Positions 24,991 to 35,454 of a DNA stretch of 64,000 nt are shown piece after piece (position 1 is the first letter of the stretch; each line of letters begins with the position of its first letter). A program made the translations under genes and the position numbers. The stretch covers positions 84,878,627 through 84,942,626 of the forward strand of contig NC_077223.1 of the NCBI RefSeq assembly GCF_024763615.1, read 5' to 3'. Below the pieces are notes generated by a model that made no database searches, was not told where the DNA came from, and saw only the letters and a program-made list of their open reading frames with translations. This stretch comes from Phlebotomus papatasi (lineage: Eukaryota; Arthropoda; Insecta; Diptera; Psychodidae).

Positions 24991-26294
24991 TAAGGCTGGC
25001 TATACACTAGACAAAATTTATTGCAATATTTCTTTTCAATATCCAATATTGACAAGGATTGCCTCCACATTGCAAAGATTTATTGACATAAATTTCCAAT
25101 ATTGAAGAAAATTGTGCAGTATGTAGGCAATTATTGAAATATTTTGTTTCAATATGGAACATTTTTTCAATATTTTATTTCAGTATTTGAAATGACTATA
25201 CACTGGGCCAATAATGTCAATAAAAATTTTCAAAGTGGCATTGAAATATAATTTCAAATAAATTCTAAATATCAAATTGATTTGATATTTCCTTCAATAT
25301 TTTTTAATGGTCAGGAATCTTCTTCGTTCAGAACATCACAGAATTGCTGGGATTTCCTTGTTCATGAATGAAAACACATCAAAGATTAAAATCCAAGTCA
25401 GAACGCATCTCTTTCTGTTTCCTCCAGAAAATCCCAGTTCCTTGGAATTTCGCTGTACATTTTGCTAAATTTTCCCAAGAACCCAGCTTGGTTAGCACTT
25501 TTCATCTGCTTCCTCCAGGAAATCACAGTTCCTCTGGAATTTTGTTGTACACTTGGTCGAATACACCCCCCAGAATACTCTAGTTGGTCAGAAGATTTCT
25601 CCTGATTCCTCCAGAAATCACAGATCTTCTGAGATTTTGTTTTGTATTTTATCAAGAACTCCCGAGATACCCAAGTTGACCAACATGAGTATTTCGGGCG
25701 TGCTTGACAAAAGATACAACGAAATCCCAGAATATCTGTAATTTTCTGGAGGAATCAGAAGAAATCTTTTGACCAACTTGGGTATTTTGGGTGTTCTTGA
25801 CAAAATACAAAAGAAAATTTATGACTTCCTGGAGAAACCATGAGAAATTTTCTTACCAACTTGGGTATATTGGGTGTTCTTGACAAGATACAGAAGATAA
25901 TCCAAGAAGTTCTGCGATTTCCTGGAGAAACCAGGGAAAATCTTCTAACCAACATGAGTATTCCGGGCGTACTTGACAAAAGATACAGCAAAATCCCAGA
26001 AGATCTGAGATTTTCTGGAGGAAGTAAGGGAGAAATCCTGACAAAGATGAGTTTCTGGGAAGAATTGAGCAGTATATACAACAGAATTCTCTGGTGCTGT
26101 CTACGATGACATTTTGAGATGTCTTCCTTGTTCATAAACATGCTAATTCCAAGAGTTCTTCGGTGTTTGAGAGGAACTGAATCTCTGATTCGAATGGTAT
26201 TTTAGTGAGTTGTAATATTGAAGTTTTATTTCAATATCACTTTGAAAAGTTATTATTTCAATAATTTGCCTAGTTTGTAGACAGCTCAACATCT
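24991..26294. mobile_element. Foldback-like element with ~93-bp subrepeats
   Basis: Outer ends match as inverted repeats: GGCTGGCTATACACTAGACA on the left against GAGCTGTCTACAAACTAGGC read from the right, each running into AATATT-rich sequence. The interior (25390-26100) consists of subrepeats first in one orientation (about 3 units, CTCCAGAAATCACAG...CAAGTTGACC) and then in the other (about 4-5 units, ACCAACTTGGGTATTTTGGG...TTCTGGAGGAA). Unit starts at 25679, 25772, 25855, 25948 and 26041 give spacing of 93, 83, 93 and 93 bp. Inverted arms built from tandem subrepeats are the hallmark of foldback elements. Open frames on both strands here are by-products. Confidence 0.75.
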
Positions 26295-26666
26295 TGTCAA
26301 GAAATTCTGCAACAAAAAATATATTTTATTTTTTTAAGACTATACTTATTATAACCTCAAAATTTTCATATTATCCTGTCTGTTGGCCAAATAAAAGAAT
26401 GACACCTATTTAAAGTAACTTACTTTTCAGAACATTGAAAATGAAGGCAAAAACTATGGAAGGGAAATTCATCAATTCAGCTACTTTGACGCCTAACCAA
26501 CTGGCCCAGATATCCCAAAAAACAATTTGAAACATTGAGTTTAGATAGTCTTTAGAAGATCTAGATCTAGATCTAGAGGATCTAGATTCTTGATAGTCTC
26601 TAGAAATTTTTTTAGGGCAACGATTACCACTTGTCCTCGAAGGGTTGAGACCTCTACACATTACGA

Positions 26667-26705
26667 AATATATATATATATATATAATATATATATATAA
26701 TTATA
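26667..26705. repeat. (AT)n microsatellite
   Basis: Near-continuous AT alternation with two interruptions. Confidence 0.9.
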
Positions 26706-26882
26706 TCAAAATGCTCCATTTTGATGAGACTTTCTCAAAATGTGTAAAAGTCAATTAGAAAATAATTACCGTCTTCTATTAAAAAAAAATAAATAAAAAT
26801 AAAACTAAAACTTAAAGTAAATCGAGAGCACTAACTAAGATTTAGCTCATTTTAAGAACATTTTCACCTAAAAAAGCACCTT

Positions 26883-27105
26883 TAGGGTAAAGTGGGCCAA
26901 TTTCGAATCATGTCTAATTTGGAATTTTGAGATTCCCAAACAGTTCTAGGTGGCAAAAGGAAAAGAAAAATAACAAGAACGTACTCTCGAATGTAAAGTC
27001 TTGTACTCCTTTGTGGATTCCTTTTTCTCCTTCACCATCTGAAACAGTGAGAACATCTCAAAATTCCAAAATAGACATAATTTCGAATTACCCCATCTTA
27101 CCCTA
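26883..27105. mobile_element. GGGTAAAGTGGGCC MITE
   Basis: Left end GGGTAAAGTGGGCCAATTTC GAATCATGTCT pairs with right end AGACATAATTTCGAATTACCCCATCTTACCC (split here for length); TA at both sides. A single end of the same family (GGGTAAGATGGGGTAATCTC) recurs at 27756-27787, on the far side of the adjoining hairpin. Confidence 0.75.
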
Positions 27106-27787
27106 CTGCTTTTTGAAAATATCTCTTGTTGAATTTTATGAATTTTCCAAACAACTCAAAATCCCTTGAGTTAGATTTTTCAGGACAATCTGTCCTTCCG
27201 GTGAGCCCCGGAATTTGTTGATCAAATCCTATGAATCAAACACACAATTTCACCAGAGCTTTCGACACTCATCGTGTCTTCCTGAGTGGTTCTTGGTTGG
27301 TCTTTTCTTTAGAATTTTTATCACTAATCCCTCTGCTTTCTTATGCATCAGTTTTGAATTTGGTTAGGAGATAATTTTCTTCTTTTTTACTATTTTTTCT
27401 ATTTCTAATTTTCTTTTTCTTCTTTTTTACTAATTTTTTCTTTTTCTAATTTTCTTTTTCTTTGTAAAAACGAAAGAAGAAAATTAGCTTCTAACCCAGT
27501 TCAAAACTGATGGATAAGAAAGTAGAGGAATTAGTGACAAAAATCTTAAAGAAGAGACCAACCAAGAACCACTGAGGAAGACACGATAAGTGTAGAAAGC
27601 TCTGGTAAAATTGTGTGTTTGATTCATAGAATTTGATCAACAAATTCCGGCACTCACCGGAAGGACAGATTGTCCTGAAAAACCTAACTCATGGGATTTT
27701 GAGTTGTTTGGAAAGCTCATAAAATTCAGCAAGAGATCTTTTTAAAAAGGCAGTAGGGTAAGATGGGGTAATCTCGGAATCATGTCT
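27072..27787. repeat. Very long hairpin (inverted repeat, ~314-bp arms)
   Basis: Left arm about 27072-27385, right arm about 27474-27787, loop of about 88 bp made of T-rich TTTCTTTTTC-like repeats. Paired landmarks: GGACAATCTGTCCTTCCGGT (27183) with CACCGGAAGGACAGATTGTC (27655); CAAACACACAATTTCACCAG (27238) with TGGTAAAATTGTGTGTTTGA (27604); GGTTCTTGGTTGGTCTTTTC (27288) with GACCAACCAAGAACC. The arms remain highly similar across their full length. The outer 30 bases overlap the end of the MITE at 26883-27105. Confidence 0.92.
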
Positions 27788-28187
27788 GCTTAAATTAAAT
27801 TGCCTGCTTAACGAATACATTTGAATATTTCTTTATTTTTGATTTGTTGATCGTAATAAACAGGACGCAGCTCATTTTGTAAAAAAAATTACCTTTTGAA
27901 TATTTCCCAAACGATTTGGTCGAGATACTTTACAGTATTTTTCTTCTAAAAATAATTAAATTGACATTAAATAAAATTTGCATTAAGGGGCGTGGTCTAA
28001 AATCCTTTTTTTTTGCAGAGCTTACTTAAGACACCTAAACTACTTCTCTCTAAATTATTAAAGTATTTAAAATGTCGTAGAATTTGATTTTGAAATGTCT
28101 TTTGTTGATTCAAAAATAAATATTTCATACAAGAAAATGATTGAAATGAAAAATTGGAAAAGTCTATTAACACTTCTCACATTTACA

Positions 28188-28746
28188 TATAGTCAAGTGT
28201 GCTAATCCGGGCGCTTCGCTATGTGGATCGTTGTGACTAATCCACTTAAAATAATATTTTTATTTTCATTTCCGTAATATAGTCACTACAGTAACATAAT
28301 ATAACTACTCAAGTTTGAGAAAAAGCAAAAATAATATTTTTATCCATTAAATAAGTGAGTGAATTCTACTTATTTCAATCTTGTACCAGTTGGGTTCTTC
28401 ACTAAACATTTTCTAGCAGTGATATTTCCGCTAATGACAGATCTTTGATTGAAAACATTTATCGTTTTTTTCCTTGTGGAAAAAGTATTTTAAATCCAAA
28501 GGTTTAATTAAAAGTGAATTAGCGAAAAGGCGACCCAGTTAGTTCATGCTGACTTATTTCAGTATTATCATTATTTTATAAATTTTCTTTAATATTTTTG
28601 ATAATTTTTTTTATATTATATTTCTGAATGAAACAGTGAATAATTCTATGGATTTAGAAGAAGTAAAAAAGAATTTCATCAGTCTAAAAACAAGCGTATA
28701 AGTAGCACTCTTCGGAAAACGATCCACTTACCACACCTTACTATAT
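28188..28746. mobile_element. TATAGT-ended element, copy 1
   Basis: About 560 bp with ends TATAGTCAAGTGTGCTAATC and (reverse complement of right end) TATAGTAAGGTGTGGTAAGT. A second copy lies inverted at 52508-53054 with the same interior (CGGGCGCTTCGCTA, AAGGTTTAATTAAAAGTGAATTAGCGAAAAGGCGA). No coding capacity. Confidence 0.88.
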
Positions 28747-29367
28747 CTTGTTGTTGTTATGAATGCAAATGATTAATAAAAAATTGCAAAATTATTAAAC
28801 AATTAATATGAGTAAGAATTCGATATCAAAATTTGAATTTTCATGTTTTCAAGCAAAAATCTATCTGGAATTTTCCAAATATTCATTTTCTATTGAATAA
28901 ACTTCCCGAATTCAATAAATAATATTCCATTTGACCTTTATAAAACACAACATAAATTAATTTTACTACTTCTTGTTTATCTAAAAATTTTAATTGCTCT
29001 CACTTTTTGATAAAGTGTACACAATAAATCTGAGATTTCCTTAGTAATAATCTCCGATAAAATAAATATACTATACCTCCTCTATAAATTTCCACAGAAA
29101 ATCTCGAGGCTTTTCTGCATTTTAATTGATGATACAAAGAATTTTTCACATGAAGAAAATTCTCATCTGGCAAATAACTCACAATATAATGTCCTAGAAT
29201 GAGATTAACCAGGACATTTATCTCAATTTCTTTATCATTGCGAATGCGAAATAACCGTGTGAGAGACAAATTGTACAAAGACAGACCTTAACACTGTCAG
29301 GTTTTTTTTAAAGGATTTTTTAAGGGGAGATTGGGTTGTTTTCTAACAAACTGCCCCATTGTTGCAG

Positions 29368-29910
29368 ATTCGTCAGCATAGCGCGGTACTTAGTTGAGAG
29401 TGGAGCTGATTTGTCGTTGGTCAGTAGCGATGGGGAGCTTCCAATTGATCTCTCGACGTCCAATAGCATGGAAGATCTTCTGCAGAAGCATATTGACGAG
29501 CAGGCGATTGATTGTGAGGAAGCTCGTTCGCGGGAGGAGAAGATGATGCTGAAGGATGCTAAAATGTGGCTGAGGAGTGATGCTGCGGAGGTGGATCGAC
29601 CACATCCGCGGACAGGAGCAACAGCACTCCATGTGGCCGCTGCTAAGGGTTACACCAGGGTCCTGAGTCTTTTGCTTGCGGGACGAGCTAATGTGGATAA
29701 ACAGGACAACGATGGATGGACACCACTTCATGCTGCGGCTCACTGGGGCCAGAAGGAGGCTGCTCAGATGCTCATCACATCACTGGCTGACATTGACACG
29801 AAGAATTTTGCCGGACAGACAGCGATTGATGTGGCTGATGTGACGCTGGCGCGGTATCTGGATGAGATTCGGAAGAAGAAGAACAAGAGGCGGCCTGGCA
29901 GTCAAACAAG
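29368..29910 (+). CDS. Mbs: Mbs exon 2: ankyrin repeats
   Basis: The exon is 543 nt after acceptor ...TTGTTGCAG; it completes a Gly codon and ends with 2 nt (AG) before donor GTAATT. It encodes about 181 residues: ARYLVESGADLSLVSSDGE and then the MYPT-specific inter-repeat helix (LLQKHIDEQAIDCEEAR...EEKMMLKDAKMWL), followed by two ankyrin repeats with the signatures GATALHVAAAKGY and DGWTPLHAAAHWGQKEA, and the capping segment AGQTAIDVADVTLARYLDE. The long insertion between ankyrin repeats is characteristic of MYPT proteins rather than generic ankyrin proteins. The exon ends in a basic Lys/Arg-rich stretch (KKKNKRRPGSQTR), which is typical of the end of this domain. It is the most diagnostic exon of the gene. 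GC content is visibly higher than in the surrounding intron. Confidence 0.97.
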
Positions 29911-30139
29911 GTAATTCATATTTTTTATTTATTTAAATAATCACAAAAAATTAATACATTTTTTTTATCATTATTCTTATTTTTTTCTCGAAATGAAGGT
30001 TGAAATATTCTTAAAATTTTAATATCCAATTTGCAATTAAAATGAAAAAATGATTGCTAGTTTTGCCAGCGCCACATGGCGGTTAAAAATTGCCACTAGA
30101 GGCGCTGTCAACTGTTTAGAATATTTGCTGAGTATTCTA
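29911..30139. other. Mbs: Mbs intron 2, start
   Basis: It contains a small pair CAGCGCCACATGGCGG ... GCCACTAGAGGCGCTG (30068-30107), similar to AGTGGCGCTGG motifs at 16190, 22986 and 52355. Otherwise unremarkable. Confidence 0.5.
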
Positions 30140-31275
30140 CACTGAGACAAATCCGAAAAAGTTAAAATAACATTCCGGAAATGTTAATTTTACCCTGCAG
30201 TATTGATCCAAAATCGGTATAAATATTACGGGAGACTGGGACAAAAAGTCACAAAACGAATATTTTATTTTTTTTACAAGCTACTCGAGCGCTTCAAAAA
30301 TTTCTAATTATTGCAGTTTTATAGGAAATTTACCGCTCTACAACTTTGTGAAAGTAATTTTGCTCTGTTTTGTAAGGAAATACGTTTATCGAGCCAATTT
30401 CTAAAAAAAAATTTTGTGACTATTCTCAAAAATGCTGGGGCAAATAGTACCAGACATTGGGTATTATCATATTTAGATTCGCTTCATTACGGGCTTCCGT
30501 AAATTTGAAAAAATACCTAGAGGACATATTTTCATAGAAAATTTATTCATCTACACCTTTGTAAAACACCGTTTTCTCTGCGAGAAAAGTGAGAAAACGA
30601 GAAAAGCGCTTTTCAAGCTATTTAGAAAAAAAAACACACATACAAAAGACTGCAAATCGTTTGACCAATGCAAACAACAAGCGGCGAGACATGATAATGA
30701 CGTTTCTTTTCGCCGTGAAACATCAGAAATTGCTTCGCTTTTTTGTTATTTTTTGCTCTATACCTTTTGTTACTTTTTACCCCAAGTGGTCATTTTTAAT
30801 AAAAGGATTTCTGGAGAAAAGAACTTTTGTGAAATTCTAAAATAGATAGCGGATTCCTATTCAAAAAATCCAAATTATTTAGAAAATATTCACCAATGAA
30901 TCAATTTTGGAAAATAAGTAGGTAATAATTGTTATCTTCTGCAAGGAAAATATTTCAAAAATATAGCTAAAAATTTCGATATTTTTATTTTCTAAATTCC
31001 TTGTTCGAATTCAAAGAAACTTACGACATTGAAGAAGGTCTATAGAGGCTATCTATAGAAAAAAAATTTGAGTCGCTATCTTTTTTATCTCGGAAGATAT
31101 TGAATTTTGAATTTTTTGATTTGTGACTTTTTGCCCCAGTCTCCCCTACCCTTTTTATGTGTATTAGGGGTTAAAGTTACCCCTTTTCATGTTAATTTTA
31201 CCCTTAAAAAGGTGTAAAATTAACACACAAAAAAGTTGATATATTTTTACACCTAAAAAGTGTTTCTGACGAAAC
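30140..31275. mobile_element. CACTGAGA MITE, copy 2, split by another element
   Basis: Relative to copy 1 this copy is reversed. The first part (30140-30228) carries CACTGAGACAAATCCGAAAA...CTGCAGTATTGATCCAAAATC; the second part (31147-31275) carries ATTAGGGGTTAAAGTTACCC...GTTGATATATTTTTACACC. Together they are continuous with copy 1 once the insert at 30229-31146 is removed. The distal end is degraded. Confidence 0.85.
30229..31146. mobile_element. GGGAGACTGGG element (918 bp) nested in a CACTGAGA MITE
   Basis: Inverted ends GGGAGACTGGGACAAAAAGT / ACTTTTTGCCCCAGTCTCCC with TA at 30227-30228 and 31147-31148. The interior is AT-rich with no recognisable transposase. TA duplication and end style link it with Tc1/mariner/pogo-type non-autonomous elements. 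Confidence 0.88.
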
Positions 31276-31404
31276 ACAGTAAACGACAGTAAAACTACTG
31301 CCCAGGAGGGGAATTCTGTAACGTTCTGGCAATGCCATATGACAAATTGGGCTCGAATCTTTGGGGCGAAGAAAGCTAAACGCGTCGAGAACATCGAAGA
31401 CTTC

Positions 31405-31428
31405 AAAAAAAAAAAAAAAAAAAAAAAA
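31405..31428. repeat. Poly-A run
   Basis: About 23 consecutive A bases, shortly upstream of the direct repeat at 31515. It could be an old retrotransposition tail or simple repeat. Confidence 0.85.
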
Positions 31429-31514
31429 TGGAATGAAACAACCAAGAATCGCGGTGATGATCTTTTACAAACTTTGATGGGAGGACTCAAGAAGAAGATT
31501 TCGCCAATCAAACA

Positions 31515-31783
31515 CTTTCGTCGCGGTTTCACTTACACTGTTTGTCTCCAATTAGAAACTTTCCCTTGTCTCCATTTGGAGCATTTTACGCTCGCGTATT
31601 TTTCTTGTATTTAAGAAGTTTTCAAATTATATTAAAAGAATTTTCACTAAACAGTAATATTCTAGAAGAGTCAAGGAGCAAATTTATGTAATTCTCTTTA
31701 GAAAAAATATGAACTTAATGTATTGAATCTTCCGTCAAAGTTAAAGCGTCTGGAAATGGTTTTGAATTAGGACATTTACTCTA
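31515..31783. repeat. Direct repeat D, copy 1 (270 bp)
   Basis: CTTTCGTCGCGGTTTCACTT...TTTGAATTAGGACATTTACT is repeated in the same orientation at 42974-43265 with a few substitutions and a 20-bp indel. The right end reads in reverse as TAG(G/A)GTAAATGTCC, similar to the GGGTAA ends of the TA-flanked MITEs, so D is probably the right part of such an element. Confidence 0.85.
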
Positions 31784-31997
31784 TGTAGCCTACATTTTTA
31801 AAGCATTATTCTTGGGAACAATATTATCGTGGACATGCTTTATTCGCTGATCGTTTTAGTATTTTTTTTTCACTTTTTCAAAAATGACGCCGCGAAAATT
31901 GTTCGCAACAATTTCTTGAAAGTTTATTTAATATCATCTCCAAAGTTTTAATTTTTCATCTTTTTATTAAAATATAATTTTTCTTTACTTTTTGCAG

Positions 31998-32077
31998 AAT
32001 CCAAGACAATATGGATTCAAATAATGAAACTCCTCCCAAGGTGATTCGTGTGGAAGTGAAGCCAGAATTGAAAGATG
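31998..32077 (+). CDS. Mbs: Mbs exon 3: linker after ankyrin domain
   Basis: The exon is 80 nt after a strong polypyrimidine acceptor (...CTTTTTGCAG). Its first base completes AGA (Arg) from exon 2. It reads IQDNMDSNNETPPKVIRVEV and then KPELKD, with 1 nt (G) left before donor GTAAGA. The piece NMDSNNETPPKVIRVE resembles the MYPT1 segment after the ankyrin domain (ANMDNNQ...). It is short and low in recognisable motifs. Support comes from perfect phase agreement with exon 2, consensus splice sites and the family resemblance. Confidence 0.85.
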
Positions 32078-32287
32078 GTAAGAATTTTACTAATTTCTTT
32101 CTCTATTTCTCGTTTTGTTTTTCTCTTGGATAAATTTTTGCGAAAAGGTGCTAATTGTAGTAAGAAACAAATTAAAAAAAAAAGAAGATGAAGAGAGTAG
32201 AAGTGATAGATTTATACTAAGTGGATTCCATAAATGAAAACTAACCAAATGATATTTAATTAATGCTGCCCCAACGGCAAAATGAAG

Positions 32288-32392
32288 CTCGATTTACTTT
32301 TTTGCACCGAATCGCCGAGTGTGATGATCCAAGCGATTCGGACTACACTGAATCAACCGAAAGTACTGCCTCAAGTCTCTCAGAGTCAATAG
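32288..32392 (+). CDS. Mbs: Mbs exon 4: acidic Ser/Thr-rich linker
   Basis: The exon is 105 nt. It encodes ARFTFLHRIAECDDPSDSDY and then TESTESTASSLSESI, an acidic Ser/Thr-rich stretch matching the position of the acidic ESSCSSEEDEEDDSESE-type block of MYPT1. The donor AG|GTAAAG is good and leaves 1 nt. The acceptor (AAAATGAAG|CT) is the only AG that gives the phase required by exon 3 within the open stretch, but its polypyrimidine tract is poor, so the 5' boundary is the least certain in the gene. A branch-like CTAAC lies about 35 nt upstream. The intron before it is only 210 nt. The length is a multiple of 3, so skipping would keep the frame. Confidence 0.7.
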   Translation, partial: LDLLFCTESPSVMIQAIRTTLNQPKVLPQVSQSQ

Positions 32393-33448
32393 GTAAAGAA
32401 GAAGTTTTGTTTTTTGGAAAAAAAAATGAAGAAAAAAAAGCATCGCACACGTGGAATGCGGATAATTTTCAGTGGAAGAATTTTAATTTCTGTTTATTGG
32501 GGATATTTTTGTTTTTTTCGGGTGGATTTGGAGGCACAGTTTTGTGGTAGCTGGAGCAGCAAGTGGACAAAATTGGCGCAATATTATGCACATTTCAATG
32601 AATATTTTAATTTGAATTAAGTGGTGATAGATTTTTTTATTTATTCATGAGGTTATCTCGAAAGTTCGTGAGGTTTTATAATGACAATATACAATGATAT
32701 TTTTATACTGATTTTTTGCTGATGCAAAATTCGATCCTAACCTCGAAAATAGCATCAATAATAGCCAAAATCCTTCATATTTTGGGGTTAGGACACACTT
32801 GTGCAGTATTATTAAGAGCTTTTAAATCATTTTTTGGTCATGGATAAATTATTAATTAAAAATTCCTTTAGGCTGTTTGTAGGAGATTCTGCTATATTAA
32901 AAAATTAGATATCTTTATGGGAGAAATTTTAGGTTATGCTAAGCCTAACCTGAAAAATTAAAAACGCATTTTCTGCGACAGAATCTCTGGAACTCCCTGT
33001 CGTGTATAGGTTTTTTTGAGTGATATTTTGACAGTGACTAAAATAAAAAAAACACATTTCAATTTGAAAAGTATCAATTCTAACCTCAAAAGTATAACAG
33101 ATTCTAGGCCTAGCCTCAAAACTTGAATTTAAAAATATTCTATTATGAGATGGTTTTTTTTCTTTAAGGTTAGATATATAACCTTAAACTCTACATAACC
33201 TGATTATTAAATGAGAATAGCAGGGCCAGACGCAGTTTTTTCTCCGGCTGATAATAACTGATCATTCTGGCTGACCATGTATTATTTAATAATCAACTAG
33301 AACCAAGACTAGAACTTACAAGTTGCAAATTTTTGATATGGAAAACACATTCATTTTGATTTTATTTATAAATAAATTAATTATTATTTACCGATTAAAC
33401 AAAATCCCGACCATGAAGTGTAGTGGTCCTATTCCATGAAGATTTTGT
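32393..33448. other. Mbs: Mbs intron 4, proximal part
   Basis: AT-rich; contains repeated phrases such as TAACCTCAAAA and AACCTCGAAAAT (32730-33200) but no element with clear ends and no gene. Confidence 0.5.
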
Positions 33449-33627
33449 TTTAGTACATGGCTGTTCTCAAGTGCTTCTGCATAATCGTTTTTTTCCATTG
33501 GTTCCTGTCTCGACTGTTCTAATTTAGAACACGACGAGGACTCGAAAAAAAAAAAACAGTCGAGACAGGAACCAACATAATGAAAAGTCGATAATGCAAA
33601 AGCATTTGAGAACAGCCATGTACTAAA
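33449..33627. mobile_element. TTTAGTACATG palindromic element, copy 1
   Basis: Nearly perfect 179-bp palindrome: TTTAGTACATGGCTGTTCTC / GAGAACAGCCATGTACTAAA at the ends, GGTTCCTGTCTCGACTGTT / AACAGTCGAGACAGGAACC near the centre, with a short central loop. A diverged copy is at 34201-34364. Confidence 0.88.
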
Positions 33628-34200
33628 GAAACTGTTCAGGAGAAAGATTTTCCTTTTTCATTTTTCACAGAAATAGCACCATAATCTTTCCGTACAGAAG
33701 TAGATATTGAAAAATTCGAAAATCTATTTGAAGATCCAAAAAAGAAACTTTCTTACTTCTTAATACTTTCGCAAGGTGGCGGAAGTTGCATCCTGTTCGA
33801 ATTTCGAAGTGCTCAAGTGTCAAAATATGACGGTCTTCGCATTGTTGCAAGGAAAAAAACTGAACAACGACGTTTACTGTTCTCGCCCCATTATTTAATC
33901 ACTCCATAATCACTGAGTAACTATTTTGCCAGCTTTTTAGTGTGATATTTGATAAATTTTCCCCATATTGTTCGAAAATTTAGTATTAAAATTCGAAATT
34001 GAATTTGCATTCTTCGAACTTCAACGACTTTTTGTGCAAATAGAGTTCCATTTACCTTTCATCCAAGACACTATTGGAGAATCAAAATCTACTTGTGAAT
34101 AGGCTCATTCGATCTTTCTTTTCGTAACTATAGATGGTACTGGAATTATAGTAATATTCCTATGAAAAATTAAAAGTGGAAAACTCTATTGAACATCTTT

Positions 34201-34364
34201 TTTAGCACATGACTGTTCTTATATCCTTCTGCGTTATCGATCTTTGTATTGGTTTCTGTTACGACTAATAGTTTTCATCGTGTAACAAAATTACCAAACA
34301 GTCGTGACAGGAACCAACAAAAAGTCGATAATGCAGAAACACATGATAAGAATCATGTACTAAA
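34201..34364. mobile_element. TTTAG(C/T)ACATG palindromic element, copy 2
   Basis: 164-bp palindrome with the same ends and centre as 33449-33627 but more decayed. Sequence following each copy is also alike (AGGAGAA(A/G)GAT...CCTTTTTCATTTTT), so a larger unit of about 250-300 bp was duplicated in direct orientation about 740 bp apart. Confidence 0.82.
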
Positions 34365-35236
34365 AAGTGTGTAGGAGAAGGATATCCCTCTTTTATTTTT
34401 CATTTAAATAGCACTATTATTCATTTTACTATATCAACAAAGATGTAATAATTTATTTGCTTATGAACTTTTGAGGTAACCTCTTGTGCAATTTCCCACC
34501 TTGTATATTTTCAAAGATAAATCCCTGCAGTCATTTTCAGGCACTCTGTTGGACACCATCAACAGAGTGAAAATGAATTTTGCTTTCAGTGACGGAGATT
34601 TGCGATAAGATTTGCATAAAGCATCTTGTGAGATTGACCAAGTTGATCTGTGTTGATGCAAAATGCCTTCTATCGCCCACCAAAGACTTCAATTTCCGGT
34701 CTTTGGCAGACAAAGTGTCTTTTGTGTGGCACAGATTGAGTTGATTAGATTATCTTTTTGGCATGGATGGAGATTTGTGTATGCAAATTTCACAGCGAAG
34801 GAAATGGAATTTTTAGCCAAAATATCTCTATTAATCGAGTATAATTTATTCGATTGCAAAAGATGACTTATTGAGGAGATCATGAGATACTTAATAAATT
34901 CACACGATTGCAGAATTCATGGTGTTTTGAGATCAATAAATAAAATTGTTAATATTGGAAATTAATAATAAATGGTAAATTTCGCACAAGATATTTCATT
35001 CTGAAAATGACTGTACACTTGTTTTATATAAATAATAATTTTATATACATATTTTGTACAGATAGATGAAATATTGTGATATTTTTTCTTTATAGAATTA
35101 ATTTTCCATTTATTCATTTATAAATAGTTGTCACGGTGTAAATTGAAGATGTGATAAATTTATGTGTTTCTCATTGGATGTCATTAATTATATTTTTTCT
35201 CTGTGTATTATTTTCTTCATGTGAATTGTACGATAG
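34365..35236. other. Mbs: Mbs intron 4, distal part
   Basis: No element or gene recognised; the opposed open frames at 34461-34883 are chance frames in AT-rich sequence. Confidence 0.5.
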
Positions 35237-35371
35237 AAGAGAGACCGAAAGCTCCGAGTGAACAGATATCCAATCGTCCGGAAATAATTGAGGAGGATTC
35301 TAACACTTGGAGACGACCAGGAATTACAGCCACAAAGGCACGTGGACAGCCAGAAAGTCCACCGAAAAGTC
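35237..35371 (+). CDS. Mbs: Mbs exon 5: linker with TWRRPG motif
   Basis: The exon is 135 nt, acceptor ...TGTACGATAG, donor C|GTGAGT. It encodes EERPKAPSEQISNRPEIIEE then DSNTWRRPGITATKARGQ. The acidic-SNTWRRPG- segment resembles the MYPT1 ESPATWRLGLRKTGS region. Phase is 2 nt needed / 1 nt left, in agreement with exons 4 and 6, and the length is a multiple of 3. No catalytic feature is expected here; in the family this is a flexible linker with interaction motifs. Confidence 0.86.
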
Positions 35372-35454
35372 GTGAGTATTTTGAAAATTTTCCCATTTAA
35401 ACTTTGATCAGGATCTTCTTTGCCCAGGAAAATGTACCAAGTACTTAATTAAAA

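Noticed and set aside
25398..26141. Several open frames on both strands (up to 128 codons)
   Set aside because: They arise from the ~93-bp subrepeats of the foldback-like element; both strands stay open because the units are inverted.
29390..29743. 117-codon open frame on the - strand
   Set aside because: It is the antisense shadow of Mbs exon 2, whose + strand reading has clear ankyrin repeats.
31339..31614. 91-codon frame containing a Lys run
   Set aside because: The Lys run is a poly-A tract and the rest overlaps direct repeat D; no protein family recognised.
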